Origin: Acholoe squamosa | Lineage: Eukaryota; Annelida; Polychaeta; Phyllodocida; Polynoidae | Reading direction: 5' to 3' | DNA: 64,000 nt | Assembly: GCA_949317995.1 (NCBI GenBank) | Contig: OX439043.1 | Location: 55,693,339-55,757,338, forward strand | In this document: piece after piece, positions 48,021 to 56,600 of the stretch | Position numbering within the stretch: the first letter of the stretch is position 1 | Layout: the number at the start of each line of letters is the position of its first letter | Made by a program: the position numbers and the translations under genes | The notes under the pieces: generated by a model | Database searches by the model: none | Told to the model about the DNA's origin: nothing | Seen by the model: only the letters and a program-made list of their open reading frames with translations

Positions 48021-48194
48021 GAGTTTTCCCCTACTATGTACAGGAGGTACCAACAATCAGGACATCACTGGCAATATCCTCTCCTCTTTGTGGAAGGTGG
48101 TCGTTACCCAGCAAATTGGTGTCGCTCTGAGGCAATGTGTGTGAGTGCTAACTTGTGCGCTCTACAGAAAAAAATTGAGCCACCTTGTGTCATT

Positions 48195-48475
48195 GATGAT
48201 ACCGACTGGCACATACTGACACATGTGTCATGACTCAGCCCCACCCATGCGGACACATGTGTCATAACGCACACTAACCCATACTAACACATGTGTTACG
48301 ACTCACGGCCTCACCCATACTGGCACATGTGTTATGACGCGGCCTCACACATGTTGACGCATGTGTCATAACGCAACCTCACCAGAGCTGACACATGAGT
48401 TATGACACATTCTCACACATAATGACACACGTGCCATAACACACACTCACTCACACTCACGCATACTGACATATC
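48195..48475. repeat. Diverged satellite, TGTCATAAC/CACATG-rich, block 1
   Basis: Irregular repeats of about 35-45 bp built around CACATGTGTCATAACGC and CACCCATACTGRCACATGTG. Spacing is uneven and units are substantially diverged. The same words recur at 49500-49690 and 50080-50540. Confidence 0.7.
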
Positions 48476-48725
48476 CCTTGAGAATGGGGGAGGGGGTTCT
48501 TTTATTCAAAATCAAATATCATCAATTCATCTTGTTTCCATGTCCTTTTGATTTGTATGGCCTTTCTCCATGGTTGATCCTTTGAGTTGCTCTTCATATA
48601 CCTGTCAAGATATAAAACAGACAAAAGACATGAACATTCAATAAAGCATAGCATAAACACATTTTCAGTACCACATATTTCTACACACCTGAATCTCCCA
48701 CAGAAGAAAGTGATCCTTTTTTTAA

Positions 48726-49162
48726 ACAACAGGGGGTGGTGGATTTTCATGTGGAAGCAAGGAGGGTCAAATTCCCCCTCCCCCCCACGTCTGGAAAATC
48801 ATGCACGAACATGCCCTTTCAACCTCAGTAGTAATGCACAAGCTTATTCCCTGAAAAGAAGTAAATTATTTTGTCTCCCCCTCAAAGATTTGAAAAAAAT
48901 TCCCCACCCCTTGAGAGGGTCAACATATTTTGCCCCCCAGGACCTGAATATTGTGTGCAATTGCGCCCTTTTAACCTATAGAGACACACAGGCTTTTTCG
49001 CTGAAAAGAAGTAAAATAACTTTGCCCTCCCTAGAAGGGTTGAATTTTTTTTTGAAAAACCTCGTGCGAACATGCCCATTTAGCCTATAGTAATGCACGG
49101 ACAAGAGGCTGAAAAAAATTAACCCCCCCTGTCAAACCCACCAACCCCCTCCCCTGTTGTTA
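48726..49162. mobile_element. G-rich-ended MITE family M4, copy 1
   Basis: Inverted ends: AACAACAGGGGGTGGTGG on the left and, opposite strand, AACAACAGGGGAGGGGGTTG on the right. The interior has about three diverged repeats containing CGCTGAAAAGAAGTAAA and TGCACCCTTTTAACC. It is homologous to 52386-52621. The frames open across it are repeat artefacts. Confidence 0.65.
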
Positions 49163-49499
49163 TAAAAATATCACTCCCTTATGTGCATGAGATAGAAATA
49201 GAGTAAAATGTACTGCATTCTCAACCCATCCAGCCTGGAAATTACCAACATGAAATGTGCTATCAACCAGGAATTTATAGATTAAGAAAAAGACAATATG
49301 TGCTCATGTGCTTCTGTGGAATTCCAATCAGAATCTGTACTAAGACTGTAAGACTACTCACCTTGTATGTGATATCCTTGCCTCCTGTGCCTGTGTGTTG
49401 TGAAACCAAAGTTACAAATGCTGAGAACAAAGGAACTAGGAAAAGGAGGGAAATCTGAAATGGACCAATCAGGGGCTAAGAATTTGAAATTGACCAATC
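49163..49499. other. Gene-free interval
   Basis: A donor-like AAG|GTGAGT on the minus strand near 49362 has no associated acceptor or exon. Nothing else seen. Confidence 0.4.
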
Positions 49500-49690
49500 A
49501 GAATTCATGGAACTTGTAGGATGTGTCACTGTGAGTGAGTGTGTGTCACAATGTGTGAGAACTGACATCGAGTGACGCATGGTCACGCACACACCATAAA
49601 GGAAATACCAGGTTGTGTCACTGTAAGTCAGCTTGCGTCATAATGTGTGAGTACTGACACAGAGTGGCACATATTCACACATGTGTCAGA
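49500..49690. repeat. Diverged satellite, block 2
   Basis: Repeats of GTGTCACTGTGAGT, GTCACAATGTGTGAG and ACTGACAYMGAGTG-like words with period near 70 bp; opposite-strand relatives of the block 1 words. Confidence 0.6.
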
Positions 49691-50079
49691 ACCTATCATG
49701 TTTGGATCAAATGCAGCATACTGCCCTTATTATCACCCAATGCACAATCTTAATTGTCTTTATATCAAGAGTTCTTACACATGTTTCTTGAATACATGCC
49801 ACCTTCTTGATCACTGTGCATCAAACTATTGATCATTTATGAAACCAAGACAAATCTATGCCTCAATACTATATGAGATGTTGATGATTCCAATTCAGTG
49901 TTAAGTCCCATAGACAAATGAAACTACCAAATTTAAATTCATCTTTTCAGGTATCATTAGATTCCCTACATACATATCAATGCATATCACCTATAAAAAC
50001 ATTGATTCATTAGGCAATATTAGTTGAATCAGCATTTATCTGATTTCCCTCTGTCCCAAAGTACACACATAGAGTGAAT

Positions 50080-50540
50080 CCATACAAGTTCTCTCAGACC
50101 TGACACCTATGTTGCCATGTGCTAACCAGTGTGAATACTGACACATGCTCACATGTTATCACCTCACACAAATATCCGTATGTGTCATTATGAGTCACTC
50201 TGTGTGACTACTGGTATGGACTGGTGCCTGCTCATGCAGTGTCACCTCACATGGATAGCAAAATGTGTGAGCAAATGTCACTCTGTGTGACTACTGACAC
50301 AGTCTGGCGCATGTTCACACAGGTTCACCTCACACGAATCATGAAATGCGTCACCATGAGTCAGTCAATGTGACTACTGACACAGACTGGTGCATGCTCA
50401 CCCTGCATAATCCTATTACTTTTGGAGATAAGTCACTGTGTCACAATATGTCACACATCGTGACTATTGACATATGGTGGCTCGAGCTGACGCTCTGTGT
50501 TATCACGCAAAACCTTTCCACACTTGGTGGCACTTGCTGG
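50080..50540. repeat. Diverged satellite, block 3
   Basis: Recurring GTGTGACTACTGACACAG, CTGGYGCATGYTCAC and CACCTCACAYGAAT, with units of about 60-70 bp. Clearly the same satellite as block 2. Confidence 0.65.
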
Positions 50541-51347
50541 CTCAGACTGACACCAATTTGCTGGGTAACTGAAACCTTTCTGGAGTCTACAGCCTTGACA
50601 GAGCCGTAATCCTGTCTGGGGTGTAATTGGACTAAGTCGTCACAGGGGGCCTGAATTGAAGCATCCTGTGACAGTAATGTGACTTGATGCCTCCCAGATG
50701 GCCAGGTTGTAGGCCATGTGGGCCCTGGTGGGAGTAGGATGAAGTACAGAGAACTGTGTACACTGTAATGGTGATACAAAGTAACCAATTCAGTAACAGA
50801 CACTGGAAGGTACACTGAGGCTGATGTGTCTTGACAGAGTGGGGAATAGAAGGTGTTGGGGTATTAGAGTGTCTCAATTATGGCAGAGTTAATGTCTGAG
50901 GAAAATAGAAAAGGGTGAGATGGGGTTCTGAGGAGGCAGCATATATTCAGTTCGGAATATAATACCTTAATGCTATAGGATTAAGGTAATATGGGCCGTA
51001 CTATGTGCACTCAGAGAGAAAGGGTGTTAAATTAACGTTGGCATTAAGTTGATCATGGTCGATCAACATAATTTCGTTCTTTGGAACATGCTTTAACTAC
51101 CTCCACACCCTACACAGTGGCTGTTGGAATTGCATTCACTGATTAAACCCACCAGTCAGTAACATTGGGTTTCAGAGAACATGTATGAATTTGGAAAAGA
51201 AATCCCACAGAAACATTACTCCCTGGAGATCCATCACATGCAAGGCAAGATATTAGCATTTTTGATTTACAGTCCAAAGGAGGCTCCAAATTGCTTTGAG
51301 GAAACAGCACTTGGATTTAACAGTCCAGCTAACCCCAGTGAGAAAAC
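50541..51347. other. Gene-free interval
   Basis: Nothing recognised. Confidence 0.4.
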
Positions 51348-51586
51348 TGGATGGAACTAGGCCAAACTGTAGATGTTATCATTGGCTTGTATATCCCAAA
51401 GCTGCCAGCCATTAATAAGATTGAAAGAACAGAAAAAAAATGTATATATGGTACAAGGCGGCTGTCAACAGTGGGCGATAAATTAGGAAAACATATGACT
51501 CAGCTCCTTTGGCAGAGGCTGCCCCTGCATATCAGATAATGAGGTCATATATTACATGCCCACATTTTTCATCGCCAAGCCTTCAA
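51348..51586 (+). repeat. Recent dispersed duplicate R4, copy 1
   Basis: A 239-bp block nearly identical to 54504-54740 (difference mainly in an A run and one or two bases), from TGGATGGAACTAGGCCAAAC to CATCGCCAAGCCTTCAA. No terminal inverted repeats. In copy 2 the block interrupts dispersed unit U. Confidence 0.9.
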
Positions 51587-51889
51587 TCTGAGCAATGGGG
51601 ACCGGTCCACCACACCCCCCTGTGGTGAGCTGTGTTGACCAAAAGAGTGGCCAGAAGGAAATAAAAACAGCTGGGGCAGATTAGTCAGTCTGCTCACTCC
51701 AGGGTTAGAGGGGGATGCATCTGCATACATCCCCAAGCCTTCAATCTGAGCAATGGGGACCGGTCCACCACACCCCCTGTGGTGAGCTGTGTTGACCAAA
51801 AGAGTGGCCAGAAGGAAATAAAAACAGCTGGGGCAGATTAGTCAGTCTGCTCACTCCAGGGTTAGAGGGGGATGCATCTGCATACATCC
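51575..51889 (+). repeat. 158-bp tandem duplication
   Basis: 51575-51732 and 51733-51889 are direct copies differing by one C in a C run. It begins with the last 12 bases of R4 (CCAAGCCTTCAA), so the duplication post-dates or accompanied R4 insertion here. Confidence 0.92.
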
Positions 51890-52049
51890 CGATTTCTAAA
51901 GATCATTCCCTTTCAAAGTAGAGTAGATTTGATAGAGTAAAACTCACACAAACAGCTCATTGTGTTTGCCTACATATTGTGACAAGTCATGATTTTTTTC
52001 AATAATGGGTGTAAAAGTCACACCCTGTGTACAAGTGTGTATGGTGTAC

Positions 52050-52317
52050 CTAGGCCAAAAAAAAAGAGAGAAAAAGTTGATTCTCCAGTAACATGGTCAA
52101 CGATTTTGAGGTCTGTAGGTCAGATTTTTTTCTTTTTTTTTGTATCCAAGGTCTCATAAATCATACTTTGCTAGGTTTTCACTAGTTATTACAGAAACGG
52201 ATCATGTTCTGTATGAAATGTACAGAAATGATGGTAAATATGTGTGTATATAGAATAGAAAGTTCAGAAATAAAAACCTTAGAAAAAAATTGACCGGAAC
52301 CTTTTTTAATGGCCCTA
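52050..52317 (-). mobile_element. MITE family M2, copy 1
   Basis: Inverted ends CTAGGCC/GGCCCTAG with A-tract subtermini. A left interior AGTAACATGG and right GACCGGAACC match the M2 element at 53431-53834 in opposite orientation. About 268 bp; shorter than copy 2. Confidence 0.55.
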
Positions 52318-52385
52318 GAATTTGTATTTTGGTCAGAAATTAGAAATATCTTTTATTCTAAGGAAGTGATCATTTTTTAACAAAA

Positions 52386-52621
52386 GAGGGGGGCTGGTGG
52401 GTTTGCGCACAGATGCGCAAAAAAGATTCTGCCCCCCTTCTCGCGGGGTCAAATTTTATTTAAACCCCACAAGGGCCGAAAATTGTGCTCAAATGCACCC
52501 TTTTCACCCATGGTAGCACGCAGGCTCTTTTTCTCTGAAAACAGGTGAAATTATTTTGACCCCCATGGTCAAGGGGTCGAAAAAATTCTGACCCCCCCTT
52601 CTCAAACTCACCAGCCCCCCT
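52386..52621. mobile_element. G-rich-ended MITE family M4, copy 2
   Basis: Inverted ends: GAGGGGGGCTGGTGGGTTTG on the left and, opposite strand, GGGGGGCTGGTGAGTTTGAG on the right. The interior GCAGGCTCTTTTTCTCTGAA and TGCACCCTTTTCACCC match 48726-49162 but with one internal unit instead of about three. Confidence 0.7.
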
Positions 52622-53309
52622 CCATGGTTCCCCATGGTGTTCCCGGCCCCCTGTCGGGGGCATTGGCATCTATTTCTACCAGCGTGCCCGCACCCTGGCA
52701 TCTTGACAAGCCCAGTGTGCTCTCGTGAAGACGTATGTCTCCAACGAGAGTCCTGGTTGAAGTGACGATAAGCTCAACGCACCTGACCTGTCTCACATAG
52801 CCAGCCCACTATTCAGTGGTCAATAACGGATTCCATGGTAGTAATTGGCTGCCTCCACAGGCAGCACCTTTCACCCACTTCCCCTTACTCCTTCACTCAA
52901 AAGTACCACTTATAGCTCATAAATTACAATAAACAATTCATATAGTATGTGCGTGGAGTGACTAGGGGGAGGACCCTAGTGAGACCCACTGCCTCCTGAG
53001 CCCCTCCCCCACACAGAGTGTCAGATGGCTATCTAAGCACTGTCACAACACTGTATATGTATTCAATTAGGAGATGCGGTGAAGGAAAAGACAAAATATA
53101 AACATCCTTCCTGGGGTGAGCTGGACTGTTAAGTTAGTTAATGAGCTAATTAGGGCGATACTCTTGCCTAAGTTGCGATTCTCTTCAATTTAATTGAGCA
53201 GTTATCCTTTGGAGAAAATCAGACGCAATGATTGAGTCTCAGAGTGAGTAGCACACTTCCTATTGTCAAATAGCTCGATTTATGTTTTCGAAAAAAATGT
53301 GTACAGCCA
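52622..53309. other. Gene-free interval
   Basis: Nothing recognised; the GC-richer patch 52620-52800 has several short frames without domains. Confidence 0.4.
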
Positions 53310-54320
53310 AGCAATAAGGGTCCCCCAGGGAAAAAGTCAATTTTTAAATTCAGGCAATGAACTTTCCAACAATATATTACATAAGAGAATATCTTTCCTA
53401 GTTTTCGAGTTATGGCTCTATGAACTTAGATGGTTAGGCCAAAAAAAAAAAAAGTTTTGTTTCCGGTCACCCGACCGTCCTCAGCTTAAGGGGGCCGACC
53501 TCAGAAATTTTTGGGGATTTTTTCAAAATTTTCCTGATTTTTTAAAGATTTTTGAATATTTTTTGAGATTTTTTCAAAATTTTCGAAGATTCCTTTAAAA
53601 AATCGTTATTTGACATGTATTCTTATATTTTCCAATCATTTTCCCATATCCCATGCAGGAAATAAACATTTCTGATGCCCACCAGTGAAAACCAAGCAAA
53701 AAAATTACCATATGGGACCTTGGACCAAAAAAAATTAAAATTAAAAAAAAAAAAAAATCCGACCTACCTGCCTCAACTTTTTGGACCATGTTACCGGAAA
53801 CATAGCTTTTATTTTTTTTGGCCTTACCAACCATCCAAATCCCAAATAAGGTCTAACTTGTATATTTCACAAGATATCTCAGCTGATATGTAAAATTAAG
53901 CATAATTCTGCAAATTAGGGAAATTTTCCTATTCTTCACATTCTTTTTCTCATAAAATTTGATCTGATAATGGGATTTTTACCATTTTTTCAACACATCA
54001 ATCCTTGTGGGTGTGGCTACAAATAGTTTTTTTTGATTCCATTATGATTGAAAATAATGTTTCCATGGCAACCAATATTAACAAAAGCACTGATTTTTGC
54101 CCCCATATGCCCAAAAACGTTCTATTTACAGTCCAAATTTGGAAAGTTTTCCTCAAAAATGGGAATTTCCCTTTAGGACTATTGTAATCTACATAAAAAG
54201 TAGTATATAACTATTTTTGGTATATTTTCCTCTTTTAAGGCCATAGTGGTGCCCCCATAGTGGCCAGAATTGGTACTAATCCCCGGGACAGTCCTTTTAA
54301 CTTGCCTCCTCACAGTCATT
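53310..54320 (+). mobile_element. MITE family M1, copy split by an M2 insertion
   Basis: 53310-53430 matches the left part of M1 (AGGGTCCCCCAGGGAAAAAG, TTTTTAAATTCAGGCAATGA) and 53835-54320 matches the rest (AAGCATAAT, TTTCCATGGCAACC, CCATAGTGGTGCCCCC). The intervening 53431-53834 is an M2 transposon. With the insert removed, the copy is about 600 bp, like the full-length copies. Confidence 0.65.
53431..53834. mobile_element. MITE family M2, copy 2, nested in M1
   Basis: Inverted ends: TGGTTAGGCCAAAAAAA on the left and, opposite strand, TGGTTGGTAAGGCCAAAA on the right, each followed by TTTGTTTCCGGT or ATGTTTCCGGT. The interior is a run of TTTTTGAAAATTTTC-like dyads. About 404 bp. Confidence 0.75.
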
Positions 54321-54379
54321 ATTAATCTAGATTGGCTACTCGGCCACTCGCTGAAGGTCTTGGCTGAATATGTCCCTTG

Positions 54380-54503
54380 GAAGCTGCTCAAAGAAATATA
54401 CTACACAGCCCAGTCAATTGCCTTATCAACCACATGAGCCCATCTGATCTGATACCAAACTTTCTTTTGCCAGCTAGCCTGTCCTTCACTGATTTTCTTT
54501 CTA
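54380..54503 (+). repeat. Dispersed unit U, copy D, 5' block
   Basis: AAGCTGCTCAAAGAAATATA, GAGCCCATCTGAT and CTTTTGCCAGCTAGCCTGTCC correspond to the starts at 21725 and 28715. The unit is then interrupted by R4, and resumes at about 54755 with TCAATATTTGACAGGGA (29290 and 34322 in A and B). Confidence 0.6.
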
Positions 54504-54740
54504 TGGATGGAACTAGGCCAAACTGTAGATATTATCATTGGCTTGTATATCCCAAAGCTGCCAGCCATTAATAAGATTGAAAGAACAGAAAAAATGTATA
54601 TATGGTACAAGGCGGCTGTCAACAGTGGGCGATAAATTAGGAAAACATATGACTCAGCTCCTTTGGCAGAGGCTGCCCCTGCATATCAGATAATGAGGTC
54701 ATATATTACATGCCCACATTTTTCATCGCCAAGCCTTCAA
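54504..54740 (+). repeat. Recent dispersed duplicate R4, copy 2
   Basis: Nearly identical to 51348-51586 (see there). It interrupts unit U between its 5' block and the TCAATATTTGACAGGGA block. Confidence 0.9.
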
Positions 54741-54754
54741 CAGTGCTAGGTTAT

Positions 54755-55300
54755 TACCTGTCAATATTTGACAGGGATGCAATTAATCTGGCCTAAGTAC
54801 TCAATTCTCATGCTGCAAAGGCCTGCATTAAAAAGCATGTCCTGTCGTCGTGACCTGTTGTATGGACCTGCAGTTTGTGGATCTTCAGACAAACAACATA
54901 GAAACAACACTTAACTTGAGACGATACATATATAAGGATATATGTAGTACTTAATCAAAATACCTTAGTATTCTTTCAACTAAGTAGATTATATTTGATC
55001 AACAGCACATGTTTCTCCTTGTTTATTGTATCCCATCTATCAACTTCATGATTCATTGACACAAAAACAAAGAAGTTGATTAAACATTACACACAGTACA
55101 CTTTTAGTTCACAAACTCAGTATTGATACTGGCAAGCCTGGAACTACATAATCTTCCACCTAGGTATTCCACTACCTGTGTCCCATTTCATATCCACCAC
55201 ATCTGCTAACTGACATTGACTATCCACCAAATTCATTATTTCAGGACTAGAACAGACTCGAAATGCAATAATGTCATGCACGTCAATAACAGATTTGGAG
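54755..55300 (+). repeat. Dispersed unit U, copy D, middle part
   Basis: TCAATATTTGACAGGGATGC and a CTCATGCTGCAAAGG-like block match 29285-29345. Similarity is weak beyond 54840; the rest of the interval shows nothing recognisable. Confidence 0.45.
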
Positions 55301-55309
55301 TATTAATGG

Positions 55310-55428
55310 AATATAGCATAAATATGACAGCCCAAGGTTTGTATATTGACAAATATTGCACGAGGCCGTTAGGCCTCGTGCAATATCATTAATATACAAA
55401 CCGTGGGCTGTCATATTTATGCTATATT
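55310..55428. repeat. Long hairpin: about 58-bp arms, 4-nt loop
   Basis: The left arm starts AATATAGCATAAATATGACA and ends GCACGAGGCC. After GTTA the right arm mirrors it with a few mismatches and one small indel, ending at TATGCTATATT. The GCACGAGGCC tip is GC-rich on an AT-rich stem. It precedes element F copy 2 by about 30 bp. Confidence 0.95.
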
Positions 55429-55454
55429 GCATTTATACCACCTTTTCCTCAATT

Positions 55455-55940
55455 TTGTATTAATTTCTTACCTGATATCCACAGAATATAGCCACGAGAA
55501 GATATTTTGTAAAAGCAAGCGATACGGCCCGGGTCCGCTCTGCGTGAAGCCATTGTTTTTGTTCCGTGCAGGGAGAGGTACCGCTGTGTTTACACACACT
55601 TTTCGTATTGAATCCAACCATGACAAATCCAGAAATTAACAGGTTCATATCCTTAGATAGTCTAGATGATCCCTCCATACGTGTTATGTCCAATATATTA
55701 AAAATAAAGAAGAATCCATTGATTTTCCAACAAGGTCCGAAATTTTCGCCGTCTTCCTCGTACGATGAGCAGATGGCCTATATCTACATCCGGGCCACTG
55801 ACACAATTTCGTCGGACAAGGAGGCGGGTGGGAATGGCCGGACCACGAGCCCCTTACGATAGAACAATCAATCGATTCTTCTTTATATTCAACAAAATGG
55901 AGAAAATTAGCACGCATTCCTCGTCTATGGATCATATACT
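55455..55940 (+). mobile_element. Dispersed GC-rich element F, copy 2
   Basis: 55455-55640 aligns with the minus strand of 10745-10560. A candidate start at 55620 follows the shared TTTACACACACTTTTCGTA, opening an 80-codon frame whose N-terminus is MTNPEINRFISLDSLDD. 55697-55725 and 55868-55895 form an inverted pair (AAGAAGAATCCATTGATT against a mirrored AATCGATTCTTCTT). The N-terminus is faintly reminiscent of Crypton-type tyrosine recombinases (an RFxSL-like start), but no catalytic region is present, so this is a weak suggestion only. Confidence 0.5.
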
Positions 55941-56063
55941 TCTTGGGATTTTAATATTATAACATGACAAGCTTGGAATCAAGACGAAAACTGAGTGCAA
56001 ACATAGGACTAGGACCGAAGGTTAGAACTTATTTACTTTCGCATTGGATTTCATCACCATACA

Positions 56064-56128
56064 GTGTGGCGCTATGGCTAAGGCCTCCGCCTACCTTTAC
56101 TGCGGCCGGGGTTCAATTCTCCTATGAG
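56064..56128 (+). mobile_element. tRNA-derived SINE head
   Basis: GTGTGGCGCTATGGCTAAGG supplies an A-box-like sequence and GGGGTTCAATTCT (B box GTTCAATTC at 56111-56119) lies about 40 nt on. The spacing fits a tRNA-like head. The acceptor stem does not close, so it is not a functional tRNA gene. The SINE tail is not delimited. Confidence 0.55.
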
Positions 56129-56459
56129 TTGGGACGATTTTTCACATTGAAACAATGGTGAGACTGAATTTGTATGTCCGCCAACATTTCTCAAAATAGT
56201 CTAAGTCCAACTTGACCTCAAAAAAGTATATCCAAAAATCCCGAAAATGAACATGTGCGTATATGCTCTCATAATGCACTAGTAGGAGAGGGCATAACAG
56301 TAAGGCAGGTGGCAGAATAGTGGTATTAGACAAAATATCACATCACGATGAGACCCACCCCCTACACATTCCTCTTTGAAATCACAGATTTTGAATCACA
56401 CTTGACCCTTTCCCAAGTTAAGCAACCTTTCATGTGTAGATTTCAGGTATATGTCAGAA

Positions 56460-56600
56460 TCCTTACATTGGTTCAGTTTGTTGGGTGCGGCTGGTGTCAC
56501 ATAATCCATTAACTACTTGATGGTCTACTTATAGGGGACACCAATGTCATGCACACCCTGCAGTCAGACAGCTCAGCTGGATAGGTGTAAGTGGGGATTT
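56460..56600 (+). repeat. Dispersed unit U, copy D, 3' block
   Basis: TTGGGTGCGGCTGGTGTCAC, ATAATCCATTAACTACTTGA and CACCAATGTCATGC match 30350-30440 and 36160-36240. This places the hairpin, element F and the tRNA-SINE between the middle and 3' parts of unit U. Confidence 0.7.

Noticed and set aside
48587..49090. 167-codon plus-strand frame
   Set aside because: It runs through the internal repeats of the M4 element; the repeated LKRSK motif reflects the DNA repeat.
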